A stretch of 15,845 bases of DNA from Colivicinus sp022776215 (GCA_022776215.1 JALFIR010000019.1:1-15845), one strand, 5' to 3'. Positions 5,580-14,229 are shown, counted from the stretch's first letter. A program made the numbers and translations. The notes: a model not told the origin generated them from the letters alone.

Positions 5580-6458
5580 ATGGAATACCTTACAGTCAAA
5601 GAAATTGCGAATAAATGGAATATATCAGATCGTAGTGTTAGAAATTATTGTGCTATTGGGCGGATTCCTGGCGCTTATTTAAAGGGTAAAGTTTGGCTTA
5701 TTCCTGAAGATGCAAAAAAACCGGTCCGAAATAAAAAGGAAGAGACTTTATTAGAAATTTTACAAGATGAAAAAGATAACAAATATTCTGGTGGAATTTA
5801 TCATAAAACTCAAATAGATTTAACATACAATTCTAATCATATTGAAGGTAGTCGTTTGAGTCATGATCAAACACGTTATATTTTTGAAACAAACACCATT
5901 AACATGGAGGGTGAAATTGTAAATGTTGATGATGTAGTTGAAACAACTAATCATTTTCGTTGTATAGATATGATTATCGATAATGCTAGAGCACCTTTGT
6001 CAGAAAAACTAATAAAAGAATTGCATTTTATTTTAAAGAACGGAACAAGTGATTCTAGAAAAAGTTGGTTTGCGATAGGTGAATATAAAAAGAAACCAAA
6101 TGTAGTTGGTGGTATGGAAACGGTTTTACCGGAAGAAGTTGGCGAAAAGATAAAGAATATATTAAAGGAATATAATGGAATTAAGAAAAAGACATTTGAT
6201 GATATTCTTGATTTCCATGTAAAGTTTGAGAGAATTCACCCATTTCAAGATGGCAATGGTAGAGTTGGCAGATTAATTATGTTCAAGGAGTGCCTGAAGT
6301 ATAATATTGTCCCATTTATTATTGATGATAGTTTAAAAATGTTTTATTATCGTGGATTAAAAGAATGGGATAATGAAAAAGGTTATTTAAGAGATACTTG
6401 TCTAACTGGACAAGATAGATACAAAGTGTATCTAGATTACTTTAGAATTAAGTATTAA
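5580..6458 (+). CDS. Fic family AMP-transferase with N-terminal HTH
   Basis: Fic enzymes transfer AMP (or another nucleotide moiety) from a nucleotide to a hydroxyl of a target protein. The active-site motif HPFQDGNGRVGR is complete at 220-231. An inhibitory motif of the (S/T)xxxE(G/N) form, SNHIEG, is at 85-90, before the Fic core, so this is a self-inhibited class II protein that needs no separate antitoxin. Residues 1-50 (LTVKEIANKWNISDRSVRNYCAIGRIPGA) form a MerR/excisionase-like helix-turn-helix, which could bind DNA. The 292-residue length is normal for HTH-Fic proteins. It stands alone after a terminator, with its own promoter. The target is unknown. Confidence 0.9.
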   Translation: MEYLTVKEIANKWNISDRSVRNYCAIGRIPGAYLKGKVWLIPEDAKKPVRNKKEETLLEILQDEKDNKYSGGIYHKTQIDLTYNSNHIEGSRLSHDQTRYIFETNTINMEGEIVNVDDVVETTNHFRCIDMIIDNARAPLSEKLIKELHFILKNGTSDSRKSWFAIGEYKKKPNVVGGMETVLPEEVGEKIKNILKEYNGIKKKTFDDILDFHVKFERIHPFQDGNGRVGRLIMFKECLKYNIVPFIIDDSLKMFYYRGLKEWDNEKGYLRDTCLTGQDRYKVYLDYFRIKY

Positions 6459-6495
6459 TTGTTTATATATCGTGTAAGAAAAAAGAGATGTTATT

Positions 6496-6831
6496 ATGGC
6501 AAAATTAGAAAGAGAAATGAATTGTAACTTTGATGAATTAATTGTGCACATTGAAAAAGGAATCTTAGATGGCAGTATTTCCGCAACATTAGAAGATAGT
6601 AGTGATTTCATCATTGATAATGCAAGATGTAGCGTAAGAGTATTTGAAAGATATAGTGCTTTTGGTGGCAATCGTTTGAGTTTAAATGTCACACTATTTC
6701 AAGTAGGTGATGGACCGATTAAAATATCAGCTATTTCATCGGGTGGTAGTCAAGCAGTATTCTTAAAGGTTAATACTTTTGGTGAGACTGCTTTCTTGGA
6801 ATGTTTAGAAAATATTTTAGATAGAATGTAA
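6496..6831 (+). CDS. DUF6054-like small protein
   Basis: This 111-residue soluble protein resembles the uncharacterised DUF6054 family as I remember it; the call rests on pattern memory. Typical segments are MAKLEREMNCNFDELIVHIEKGIL, the GSISATLEDSSDF strand, CSVRVFERYSAFGGNRLSLNVTL (50-72) and SSGGSQAVFLKVNTFGE (81-97). No signal peptide or membrane segment is present. The ribosome site is weak (AAGAGA, about 9 nt before the ATG). The stop is followed 13 nt later by bcp, whose AAGGAG overlaps this gene's stop, so the two are probably co-transcribed. Function unknown. Confidence 0.6.
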   Translation: MAKLEREMNCNFDELIVHIEKGILDGSISATLEDSSDFIIDNARCSVRVFERYSAFGGNRLSLNVTLFQVGDGPIKISAISSGGSQAVFLKVNTFGETAFLECLENILDRM

Positions 6832-6844
6832 GGAGAATTATTTT

Positions 6845-7300
6845 ATGTTAGAAGTTGGAATTAAAGCACCGGATTTTGAATTACCTGATCAAAATGGTGA
6901 TATGCACAAATTGAGTGATTATTTAGGAAAGAAGGTAATTTTGTATTTTTATCCAAAAGATAATACGCCAGGTTGTACTAAACAAGCTTGTGGTTTTTCT
7001 GAATTATTTCCACAGTTTAATGAAAAGGGTGCGGTAATACTTGGTGTTAGCAAGGATTCTATACCTTCTCATAAGAAATTTGAAGAGAAATATGGACTAA
7101 CATTTACGTTATTATCAGATACTGAACGTAAGGTTATTGAACTTTACGACGTTTGGAAAGAGAAGAAAAATTACGGTAAAGTTTCAATGGGTGTAGTTAG
7201 AACTACTTATTTAATTGATGAAAATGGCTTTATTATAAAGGCTAATGATAAGGTGAAGGCTAGTGATGATCCTGAGAATATGTTGAAGGAAATTGTTTAA
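6845..7300 (+). CDS. bcp: Thioredoxin-dependent thiol peroxidase (BCP/PrxQ)
   Basis: Cytosolic peroxiredoxin that reduces hydrogen and organic peroxides using thioredoxin. The PrxQ/BCP signature is complete: KVILYFYPKDNTPGCTKQACGF with the peroxidatic C44 and the resolving C49 five residues later. The 151-residue length is typical. Later landmarks GVSKDS, LLSDTE and RTTYLIDENG are all in place. A strong AAGGAG lies 8 nt before the ATG. It overlaps yaaA as TAATG; yaaA also belongs to peroxide defence, so the pair makes functional sense. Confidence 0.95.
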   Translation: MLEVGIKAPDFELPDQNGDMHKLSDYLGKKVILYFYPKDNTPGCTKQACGFSELFPQFNEKGAVILGVSKDSIPSHKKFEEKYGLTFTLLSDTERKVIELYDVWKEKKNYGKVSMGVVRTTYLIDENGFIIKANDKVKASDDPENMLKEIV

Positions 7301-8046
7301 TGAAAATTATATTATCTCCCGCTAAGAAGATGAAAAAGGATGATGATCTTGGATTTTATGATTTACCTATTTTTCTAGATAAGACAAAAGAGATTCTTAA
7401 ATGTTTAAAGAGTTTAAGTAAGGATGAATTAAAAGAAATCTGGAAGTGTAATGATAAGATTGCGGATGAAAATATAGGTAGATTGGAAAAGATGAATCTT
7501 GAAGGTGACTTAACGCCGGCAATCTTAGCTTATGATGGCATAGCTTATAAATATATGGCTCCTTCGGTGTTTGAAGATAGTCAATTTTCTTATATTCAAG
7601 AACATCTAAGAATGTTGTCAGCCTTCTATGGTGTCTTGAAGCCTATGGATGGTGTAAGACCATATCGATTAGAAATGCAGGCAAAACTAAGGATTGGTGA
7701 TTATAAAGATTTATATGCCTATTGGGGTGATAATTTATATAAATCTATAGTCGATGAAAGTCATGTGATTATTAATTTAGCATCTAAAGAGTATTCTAAA
7801 TGCATTGAGAAGTATTTAAATGAAAGCGATAGATATATCACAATAACTTTTTGTGAGTTACTTAATGGTAAACTTGTGACCAAAGGAACTTATGCTAAGA
7901 TGGCTCGTGGTGAAATGGTAAGATATATGGCTGAAAATAATATTTCTGATGTTGAGGATATAAAAACATTTGATAGATTAGATTATGTATATAGAGATGA
8001 ATTATCTTCTGATGATGAGTATGTTTTTGAAAGGATATCTAAATGA
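7300..8046 (+). CDS. yaaA: YaaA family peroxide stress protein
   Basis: Member of the YaaA/DUF328 (UPF0246) family. In E. coli YaaA limits intracellular free iron during peroxide stress, and members of the family bind DNA. The start MKIILSPAKKM is diagnostic. Other family segments are AILAYDGIAYKYM (83-95), FYGVLKPMDGVRPYRLEM (109-126), WGDNLY, VINLASKEYSK and KMARGEMVRYM. The full length of 248 residues is present. Its ATG overlaps the bcp stop by one base and its own stop overlaps the phosphatase start (ATGA). Linkage to bcp supports an oxidative-stress role here too. Confidence 0.93.
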   Translation: MKIILSPAKKMKKDDDLGFYDLPIFLDKTKEILKCLKSLSKDELKEIWKCNDKIADENIGRLEKMNLEGDLTPAILAYDGIAYKYMAPSVFEDSQFSYIQEHLRMLSAFYGVLKPMDGVRPYRLEMQAKLRIGDYKDLYAYWGDNLYKSIVDESHVIINLASKEYSKCIEKYLNESDRYITITFCELLNGKLVTKGTYAKMARGEMVRYMAENNISDVEDIKTFDRLDYVYRDELSSDDEYVFERISK

Positions 8047-8459
8047 GAAAAGTTTTGTTTGTGTGTCATGGAAATATTTGTAGAAGTCCTATTGCAGAGT
8101 ATGTGTTTAAGTATAAGACAAAGGGCATGGATTGTTATTGTGAATCACGCGCTTTAAGCAACGAGGAGATAGGCAATGATATCTATCCTGGTTCTAAAAG
8201 GGTATTGGATAAGCATCATATACCATATGATAGGCATTATGCTAAGATGATGACTCTTGATGATTATAATGACTATGATGAAATATTTATCATGGATAGT
8301 TCAAATGAAAGGTTAATAAATAGAATGTTTGATGATGTTGAACATAAGATTTCTAAATTAGCACCATTTGATATTGAAGATCCTTGGTATACAGGGAACT
8401 TTGATAAAGTTTTTGATGAAATTAGTAATGCGATAGATTGTATAATTAAAACATGGTAG
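8043..8459 (+). CDS. Low-molecular-weight protein-tyrosine phosphatase
   Basis: Cytosolic phosphatase that hydrolyses phosphotyrosine on proteins. The P-loop is at the N-terminus, VCHGNICRSP, with nucleophile C8 and R14 in the CX5R arrangement and a second cysteine, C13. The general acid aspartate is D113 in the DPWYTG loop. At 138 residues it is slightly shorter than the usual 150-160 but complete. It overlaps yaaA by four bases and ybeY by seven, so it is embedded in the operon. Targets are unknown; a cognate tyrosine kinase is not in the window. Confidence 0.93.
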   Translation: MRKVLFVCHGNICRSPIAEYVFKYKTKGMDCYCESRALSNEEIGNDIYPGSKRVLDKHHIPYDRHYAKMMTLDDYNDYDEIFIMDSSNERLINRMFDDVEHKISKLAPFDIEDPWYTGNFDKVFDEISNAIDCIIKTW

Positions 8460-8896
8460 AAATATTTGATTTAACAAGAAAAAAAGAGCTAGAAGTTTAT
8501 TTTAAGGATATTGAAGAATATTATAAAAAGACTCTAGAGGTATTAGGAATTAGCGATGATTTGGACTTGTCTTTAATCATTGTAGGCAAGAAGAAAATAA
8601 GAACAATTAATAGAGATTATCGTAATATTGATAGGGAAACCGATGTTATTAGTTTTGCGAATATCGATTCAGATGATTATGATTACTTATGTGAAGATGT
8701 GAATCTTGGTGATATTTTTATTAATACTGATAGAGTTTTCTCACAAGCTAAGAAATATGGCCATTCTATAAAAAGAGAATTTGTCTTCTTGTTTGTTCAT
8801 GGCATGCTTCATTTATTAGGCTATGATCATATGGTTAAAGAAGATGAAGAAGTAATGTTTGGTTTACAAGATAAGATTGTTGGTGATCTTAAATGA
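8453..8896 (+). CDS. ybeY: Endoribonuclease YbeY, rRNA maturation factor
   Basis: Zinc-dependent single-strand RNase involved in 16S rRNA 3' end processing and ribosome quality control. The metal motif HGMLHLLGYDH is present with H116, H120 and H126, and the upstream family motif ETDVISF is at 62-68. The length of 147 residues is normal. The gene starts seven bases inside the phosphatase gene and overlaps dgkA by four bases. The order ybeY-dgkA-cdd-era-recO is the classic Firmicutes arrangement, in which YbeY and Era both act on 16S rRNA maturation. Confidence 0.95.
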   Translation: MVEIFDLTRKKELEVYFKDIEEYYKKTLEVLGISDDLDLSLIIVGKKKIRTINRDYRNIDRETDVISFANIDSDDYDYLCEDVNLGDIFINTDRVFSQAKKYGHSIKREFVFLFVHGMLHLLGYDHMVKEDEEVMFGLQDKIVGDLK

Positions 8897-9225
8897 AAAA
8901 GTTTGCCTATGCTTTCACAGGTTTAAAAGAAGCAGTAAAAGAAAAGTCGGTTTTAACTCAAGTAATTTTGGGAACTCTGGCTGTTATTGGTGGTCTAATT
9001 ATTAAATTAGATTACTATGAATGGTTAGCTTTTCTTATTTGTATCGGATTAGTTATCAGTTTAGAGATTGTTAATAGCTGTATTGAACGAATCTGTGATA
9101 TGTATAAAACAGAATATGATGAAAGAATTAGAGCTATCAAAGATTATGCAAGTGCTGCTGTGCTTGTGGCGTGTATCTTTGCGCTTATAGTTTATTTATT
9201 TGTATTGATAAGGAGAATTGTATAA
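8893..9225 (+). CDS. dgkA: Diacylglycerol/undecaprenol kinase, DgkA family
   Basis: Small three-helix membrane kinase. In Gram-positives this family mainly phosphorylates undecaprenol, feeding the lipid carrier used in cell-wall synthesis. The catalytic segment LEIVNSCIERICDM carries E58, N61, E65 and D69, and IKDYASAAVL (82-91) is the other family motif. Membrane helices lie at about 24-38, 43-66 and 86-108. The 110-residue length fits. It overlaps ybeY by four bases, and cdd starts on the very next base after its stop. Confidence 0.93.
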   Translation: MKKFAYAFTGLKEAVKEKSVLTQVILGTLAVIGGLIIKLDYYEWLAFLICIGLVISLEIVNSCIERICDMYKTEYDERIRAIKDYASAAVLVACIFALIVYLFVLIRRIV

Positions 9226-9624
9226 ATGAAGGAATTATTACTTGAAAAGGCTTTTGAAGCTATGGAGAATGCATATGCACCATATTCTAACTATAAAGTT
9301 GGTGCTTGTGTATTGACTAAGGATGGTACTTATATCAAGGGTTGCAATATTGAAAATGCTTCTTATGGGGCAACTAATTGTGCTGAGAGAACTGCAATTT
9401 TTGCGACTTATGCCAATGGCTATAGAAAAGAAGATGTCGTGGCTTTAGCTATTGTATCTAATGGTGATCGATTAGCTGCTCCATGTGGTATTTGTAGACA
9501 AGTCTTGAGTGAATTGATAGACTTAGATACACCAATTTATTTAAGTAATAGGTTGGATGAAAAGACAGTTACCATTAAAGAACTGTTACCTATGAATTTT
9601 GAGATGAAGGATGTAATCAGATAG
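9226..9624 (+). CDS. cdd: Cytidine deaminase
   Basis: Homotetrameric zinc enzyme that deaminates cytidine and deoxycytidine to uridine and deoxyuridine in pyrimidine salvage. Zinc ligands and acid are present: NCAERTA with C52 and E54, and PCGICRQ with C87 and C90. YAPYSNYKVGA (17-27) is the usual N-terminal motif. At 132 residues it is the short tetrameric form. It starts directly after the dgkA stop, and era follows without a gap; this position next to era is common in Firmicutes. Confidence 0.96.
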   Translation: MKELLLEKAFEAMENAYAPYSNYKVGACVLTKDGTYIKGCNIENASYGATNCAERTAIFATYANGYRKEDVVALAIVSNGDRLAAPCGICRQVLSELIDLDTPIYLSNRLDEKTVTIKELLPMNFEMKDVIR

Positions 9625-10506
9625 ATGAAATCAGGTTTTATTGCGTTAATTGGAAAGCCTAATGCAGGTAAGTCTACTTTAATTAATACTATTTTAGATC
9701 GCAAGGTAGCTATCGCAACTTATAAGGCACAAACTACTAGAAATTCTATTCAAGGAATTTTGAATAAGGATGATATACAGATTGTTTTTGTGGATACTCC
9801 TGGTATCCATGAAGCTAAGAATTACTTGGGCACTTATATGAATAAAGAAGCTTATGCTCAAGCTGATGGTGCAGATATTATCTTTTATTTAGTTGATTCT
9901 TCTAAGGGCTTAAATAATGAAGATAAGGCAGTTTTAGATAAACTGTTTAGTTTTGATATTCCTGTCTTCTGCGTTTTTAATAAGATTGATGAAGTTAATA
10001 AGGAAAAGCTAATGGAAAGATGTAACTATGCAAGTAGTCATTATGATTTTAAAGAAATCATTCCTATCAGTGCTCAAAATAAAACAAATATTGATGAATT
10101 ATTAAAAACTGCTGAAAAGTATTTAAACGAAGGACCTTTGTATTATCCAACTGATCAAACTGAGGTCACTTCTTTAGAATTTAAGATTTCAGAGATTATT
10201 AGAGAAAAGATTATCCTTTTTACTTCTCAAGAAATTCCTCATTTTACAGCTGTAAAGATTGATGAATTCAAGAATTTAGATAATAAGGCTATGATTACAG
10301 CTTCAATTATTGTTAATAAGGAGTCTCATAAGGGCATTATTATTGGCAAACAAGGTTCTATGCTTAAGAAGATTAATATGTCTTCTAGTAAGGATATCAA
10401 GGAATTACTTGGCAAGAAGGTTTATCTTAACTTGTTTGTGAAGGTTGAGGAAGACTGGTTGAATAAGTCTAAGAAGTTGTTTGACTTAGGTTATTTTAAT
10501 GAATGA
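9625..10506 (+). CDS. era: GTPase Era
   Basis: Essential GTPase that binds near the 3' end of 16S rRNA and checks 30S assembly. All G motifs are visible: G1 GKPNAGKS (10-17), G2 around T38, G3 DTPG (57-60), G4 NKID (119-122), G5 SA (149-150). The C-terminal KH domain has GIIIGKQGSMLKKI followed by KVYLNLFVKV. The length of 293 residues is typical. It begins immediately after the cdd stop and overlaps recO by eight bases. Confidence 0.97.
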   Translation: MKSGFIALIGKPNAGKSTLINTILDRKVAIATYKAQTTRNSIQGILNKDDIQIVFVDTPGIHEAKNYLGTYMNKEAYAQADGADIIFYLVDSSKGLNNEDKAVLDKLFSFDIPVFCVFNKIDEVNKEKLMERCNYASSHYDFKEIIPISAQNKTNIDELLKTAEKYLNEGPLYYPTDQTEVTSLEFKISEIIREKIILFTSQEIPHFTAVKIDEFKNLDNKAMITASIIVNKESHKGIIIGKQGSMLKKINMSSSKDIKELLGKKVYLNLFVKVEEDWLNKSKKLFDLGYFNE

Positions 10507-11206
10507 TAAGGTAGAGGGTCTTGTATTAAAAATAAGTGATTATAAGGAAAATGATCTTTTGATTGACTGTCTAACTAAAGATCATCTTTTCTTTTCTTTT
10601 GTAGCTAGGGGTTCAAAAAAAACTAGTAGTCATCATCATTTTTATAATTTTTGTTTATATGAATTTTTAATTGATTATAAAGATAATAAGACGATGTATA
10701 CAGTTTATGATAGAAAACTATTGGAGAATTATTATGATGATAATATGAAGCTGATGGCTTTTAAGGATATCTTAGCTGAAGTATCTATTAAGTCTAAAGA
10801 ACTTAGAGACTATGATATGTTTGATAACTTATTGTTTGTGTTTAGGAATATAAATAATAAGAATTGTTATTTGTTGGGATCGCTTTATTTATCATATATT
10901 TTAAAGATATCAGGTATTAGTCCAGAAGTAGATAAGTGTGTAATATGTTCAAATAAGAAAGTTGTTTCTATTTCAAAGCGACTTGGCGGTTTTGTATGTT
11001 TGAATCATGTTCAAGGCGAAGATTTAATGGAAGTGGATATCTTGAAGAAGTTTCGTTTGATTAATAAAGCTTCTTTTGAAAATTATGATGTTATTAAGGA
11101 TATTGAATTTAGTTTTGATGATTTTAAATTGTTGGTTGAATTTTACGAATTGAACAGTGAAATCAACTTAAAATCTTTTAAAATATATAGGGAATTGTTT
11201 GGATAA
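10499..11206 (+). CDS. recO: DNA repair protein RecO
   Basis: Mediator that helps load RecA on SSB-coated DNA in the RecF pathway. The N-terminal OB fold begins VEGLVLKISDYKENDLLIDCLTKD and includes FVARGSKK (34-41). The C-terminal part has a zinc-type set C147-x2-C150 ... C167-x2-H170 (KCVICSNK...FVCLNH). The 235 residues match the family. The position after era is conserved across Firmicutes. It overlaps era by eight bases. Sequence conservation in RecO is low, so motif and synteny together support the call. Confidence 0.93.
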   Translation: MNDKVEGLVLKISDYKENDLLIDCLTKDHLFFSFVARGSKKTSSHHHFYNFCLYEFLIDYKDNKTMYTVYDRKLLENYYDDNMKLMAFKDILAEVSIKSKELRDYDMFDNLLFVFRNINNKNCYLLGSLYLSYILKISGISPEVDKCVICSNKKVVSISKRLGGFVCLNHVQGEDLMEVDILKKFRLINKASFENYDVIKDIEFSFDDFKLLVEFYELNSEINLKSFKIYRELFG

Positions 11207-11207
11207 A

Positions 11208-12143
11208 ATGGCAAAGAAAAAGAAAAGAAAACTTAGAATTGGTAGATTAATATTTTTGATAGTTTTATTATCTTTAATATTGAGCGGTTTGATTTATGCT
11301 TTGTATAAAATCGAGAATAGAAATGAAGTATTTGATAAAGAAGTTACTATCAATGAAATGGATTATAGCGATATGAAGGAACTAGATTTGGATTTATATT
11401 CTAAGTCTTATATGCTTGTTCGTTTAAATGATTTTAAGGTTCTTTATGGCAAAAATATCTTTGATAAGTTTTATCCAGCTTCGTTAACTAAAGTGGTTAC
11501 ACTTGATACAGTTGTTAAGAATGTTGATAATTTGAATGATTATTCCTATATATCAAATAATGACTATGCAAGGCTTATTGAAGCTAATGCTTCTTTGGCT
11601 GGTATTAAAGTTAATTATGATTATACTTTGAAGGATTTGTTGTATGCTTTGGTGTTACCTAGTGGTGGTGATGCTGGCTTAGCTTTAGAAAATTATTTTA
11701 GTAGCCAAGGGAAAGATCTCATCAGTTTGATGAATAGTAATCTAAGTAGTTTGGGTATTAAAGACTCTCATTTTACCAATACTACTGGTTTACATGATGA
11801 AAGTCTATATACAACTTTAGATGATTACGCGCGTGTTGTGATTGATACTTTGAATAATGCTGATGCAAAGGAAATCTTGAAGTCATATCGTTATACTTTG
11901 GATGATGGCATTACGGTTAGAAGTACTTTAAGAAGTTTTGAGAATTATTTTGATGAGATCACGATATATGGTGGTAAAACTGGTTTTACAGGTGAGGCAG
12001 GAGAGAATCTAATGGTTCTATATTCTACTGGTGGCAGATCTTATTTGTTGATTTTAGCTAGCGCACCTGGTAATCCTTATGTAGCTAATGAAAACTATCA
12101 TTTTATTGATGCGGTTTCTGTATTAGAATATTTATATAAGTAA
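11208..12143 (+). CDS. D-alanyl-D-alanine carboxypeptidase (peptidase S11)
   Basis: Penicillin-binding protein of the DacA type that trims the terminal D-Ala from peptidoglycan stem peptides. It is anchored by an N-terminal membrane helix (about residues 14-33) after a very basic KKKKRK segment. The active site has S92-L-T-K95 (PASLTKVV) and the KTG box (GGKTGFTGEAG, K257). The second motif, usually SxN, reads SGG (S152, in LPSGGDAG), an unusual glycine for asparagine. It lacks the C-terminal beta-sandwich and tail of larger DacA proteins. The start may instead be TTG at 11199, which has AGGGA five bases upstream and overlaps recO by eight bases; ATG at 11208 is chosen on codon type. Confidence 0.87.
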   Translation: MAKKKKRKLRIGRLIFLIVLLSLILSGLIYALYKIENRNEVFDKEVTINEMDYSDMKELDLDLYSKSYMLVRLNDFKVLYGKNIFDKFYPASLTKVVTLDTVVKNVDNLNDYSYISNNDYARLIEANASLAGIKVNYDYTLKDLLYALVLPSGGDAGLALENYFSSQGKDLISLMNSNLSSLGIKDSHFTNTTGLHDESLYTTLDDYARVVIDTLNNADAKEILKSYRYTLDDGITVRSTLRSFENYFDEITIYGGKTGFTGEAGENLMVLYSTGGRSYLLILASAPGNPYVANENYHFIDAVSVLEYLYK

Positions 12144-12178
12144 TTGTTGATTGAAATTAAGAAGTGGTGGGAAGAAAT

Positions 12179-13153
12179 ATGAGAATTGTAACTGTTGGGA
12201 CTAGTAAGATTTGTTCATTATTAATTGAAGCTTTTAAAATGGCTAATGTTGAAGTTTTTGCCTGTGTTGGTAGAGATGCTGTGAAAACCGAAGAGTTCGC
12301 AAGAGCTAATAATGTTAGTTATAATGCCAATGATTATGATGCGGTTTTAACTTCAGATATCTTTGATACTGTTTATTTAGCTCTTCCTAATCATCTACAT
12401 TATTCATATGCGAAGAAAGCCTTACTAGCAGGGAAAAATGTTATTTGTGAGAAACCTATGTGTTCTAACTTGGAAGAAGCGAAGGATTTGGTTTTATTAG
12501 CTAATTCTCAAAAGTGCTTCTTATTTGATGCGACTACTACTCTTCATAATTTAGCTTTTAAACAATTGAAGGATGATATTAAAAAAATTGGTCGTATTAG
12601 AACCGTTAATGTGGATTTTTATAAGTATTCTTCTAAATATGATCGATTTAAAAATGGTGAAGTTACTAGTGCTTTTAATCCTGAGATGTCAGGTGGTGCT
12701 TTAATGGATTTGGGTGTATATAATCTTTCGTTTATTATAGGCTTATTTGGATTGCCTAAGGCTGTTAAGTATTTCCCTAATATTGAAAGAGGTATCGATA
12801 CTTCTGGTGTTGCGATTTTGAAGTATGATGATTTTATTGTAAATTCTGTTAACGGGAAAGATGCTAATGGTGGCAGCGGTTTTTCTATCAGGGGTGAAGA
12901 AGGTTATATTGAATGCAACATGGCGCCAAGCAATTTTAACGAATATCGTATTTGCTTAAATGATGGAACTGCAAAAGAGAGAACTTATGTGACTAAGAAT
13001 CAATATCTTGATGAAATTAATGATTTTAAGTTAATGTATGATTATAAAAATTATCGTAAGGCTAATGATTATTTGATGTTAACTTTACATAATATGAAGA
13101 TACTTGATGAACTTAGAAAGTCGGCTGGTATAAAGATTATTGGTGAAAAGTAA
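12179..13153 (+). CDS. Gfo/Idh/MocA family oxidoreductase
   Basis: NAD(P)-dependent oxidoreductase of the Gfo/Idh/MocA superfamily, usually acting on sugars or inositols; the substrate is not readable here. The N-terminal Rossmann strand has MRIVTVGTSKICSLLIEAF, a GTS variant of the GxGxxG loop seen in one subgroup. The catalytic EKP motif is at about 91-93 (VICEKPMCSN), and the second domain has GGALMDLGVYNL. The start ATG 12179 places the Rossmann strand at the N-terminus, as is usual. A GTG at 12164 is in frame but adds only five residues and lacks a ribosome site. It lies 35 bp after the carboxypeptidase gene and ends at the cluster terminator. Confidence 0.9.
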   Translation: MRIVTVGTSKICSLLIEAFKMANVEVFACVGRDAVKTEEFARANNVSYNANDYDAVLTSDIFDTVYLALPNHLHYSYAKKALLAGKNVICEKPMCSNLEEAKDLVLLANSQKCFLFDATTTLHNLAFKQLKDDIKKIGRIRTVNVDFYKYSSKYDRFKNGEVTSAFNPEMSGGALMDLGVYNLSFIIGLFGLPKAVKYFPNIERGIDTSGVAILKYDDFIVNSVNGKDANGGSGFSIRGEEGYIECNMAPSNFNEYRICLNDGTAKERTYVTKNQYLDEINDFKLMYDYKNYRKANDYLMLTLHNMKILDELRKSAGIKIIGEK

Positions 13154-13160
13154 TTAAAGA

Positions 13161-13207
13161 AAAAGCACTTCGTTTAACCGTTTGTGTATGGTTAGCGAAG
13201 TGCTTTT
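13161..13207. terminator. Strong bidirectional terminator between convergent genes
   Basis: AAAAGCACTTCG (13161-13172) and CGAAGTGCTTTT (13196-13207) pair perfectly over 12 bp. An inner TAACC/GGTTA stem (13175-13179 with 13190-13194) extends the hairpin. T tracts exist on both strands. The right arm encodes the last codons of the - strand sulfoxide reductase, whose stop lies inside the hairpin. Confidence 0.9.
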
Positions 13208-13650
13208 AAGTTATAGAGTTTTTTAGAAATTAAGTCAGCAATCTCGGTGAATAATTCTTCATCAGCACTACCAAAGCGATAATATTGATTAGAATCCAAG
13301 TCAAGAACTCCAAAGATTTTATCTTCATACATAAGCGGGATAACAAGTTCACTACATGATTCACTATCGCAAGCAATATGTCCTTCAAATTTATGGACAT
13401 CAGGTACGTTTAGTAACATTCTTTTTTCGAATGATACGCCACATACACCTTTGCCAACTTTAATTTTAGAACATGCTACTTTACCTTGAAATGGACCGAG
13501 AATTAGCTCGTTATTATTATAGAAATAATAACCTGCCCAGCTAATAAAAGGAATTTCGTGATAAATTAGTGCGCTGATGTTTGACAGAGCACTTAAAACA
13601 TGTTCACTTTCTAATATTTCTTTTGTTTGTTCAATAATAATGTCGTTCAC
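13192..13650 (-). CDS. msrC: Free methionine-(R)-sulfoxide reductase (GAF domain)
   Basis: Cytosolic GAF-domain enzyme that reduces free methionine-(R)-sulfoxide with thioredoxin. Almost the whole protein is one GAF domain. Family signatures are SWAGYYFY, LGPFQGKVACSKI with C60, GKGVCG with C70, VPDVHKFEGHIACDSESCSE with C94 and C99, and GVLDLDS with RF after it. The three cysteines in AC, VCG and HIACD are the redox set of this family. The 152-residue length fits. It runs against the main cluster and shares its terminator. The - strand TAGTATACAATAGT just upstream of the ATG may hold its -10. Together with bcp and yaaA it strengthens an oxidative-stress theme. Confidence 0.93.
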   Translation of the reverse strand: MNDIIIEQTKEILESEHVLSALSNISALIYHEIPFISWAGYYFYNNNELILGPFQGKVACSKIKVGKGVCGVSFEKRMLLNVPDVHKFEGHIACDSESCSELVIPLMYEDKIFGVLDLDSNQYYRFGSADEELFTEIADLISKKLYNLKALR

Positions 13651-13665
13651 GACTACTATTGTATA

Positions 13666-14229
13666 CTATTTTTTAACTGCTTTAAATTCGTTATTCTTAT
13701 CAAGTTTACCGATGATCGCAACCACTACGATTAAGGCAACAATTAGTGTAGCTAGGTTGTAGTATAGGTTGTAGTTTAAAGAGAATAACCAAGATGCAAG
13801 TGAACCTGCATATGTTGTTTCTGGGAACCAGTAGTATACACCAGATAATACGTGTGATAAATATTTAAGAATCATAGCACCAGTAACGCCAGTGTAGATA
13901 TTATTAATCTTACCAATTTTAGGGAATGCTGATGCTAGACCTAATAGTGTTACTGGAAGGATGTAGTCAAATAAATATTGTGGTACTGATACAAACCAAG
14001 AACCGCTGATTCCAAGCACTAGGTTGATTAACCAACATAATAGACCTGTGAAAATACCAGTCTTATAACCGAATTGGTAAGATGCAATTAATACTGGAAT
14101 TACACCAAGATCAATGTTACCGCCATTTGGCATTTGTAAGAATGGAATTAGGCCAGAGACATATTGTAGGACTACAGCTAGGGCAATGTATAGACCTACA
14201 AAGACGATTTTTCTAGTTTTTTTGTTCAT
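13666..14229 (-). CDS. thiT: Thiamine transporter ThiT (ECF S component)
   Basis: Membrane S component that binds thiamine and works with the shared energy-coupling module EcfA-A'-T, encoded elsewhere. The ThiT signature QMPNGGNIDLGVIPV is at 32-46, followed by QYLFDYILPVTLLGLA (84-99) and KYLSHVLSGVYYWF (122-135). Six membrane segments are visible in 187 residues, the normal size. The - strand mRNA leader carries a TPP riboswitch, so it is shut down when TPP is plentiful. GGAGG stands 11 nt before the ATG, a long spacing. The divergent neighbour is the kinase that turns thiamine into TPP. Confidence 0.95.
   Translation of the reverse strand: MNKKTRKIVFVGLYIALAVVLQYVSGLIPFLQMPNGGNIDLGVIPVLIASYQFGYKTGIFTGLLCWLINLVLGISGSWFVSVPQYLFDYILPVTLLGLASAFPKIGKINNIYTGVTGAMILKYLSHVLSGVYYWFPETTYAGSLASWLFSLNYNLYYNLATLIVALIVVVAIIGKLDKNNEFKAVKK

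Noticed and set aside
6432..6692. 86-codon - strand frame opposite the DUF6054-like gene
   Set aside because: It is the reverse of a better supported gene and has no domain or ribosome site.
13577..13762. 61-codon + strand frame between msrC and thiT
   Set aside because: It is antisense to both gene ends and lacks a ribosome site or domain.
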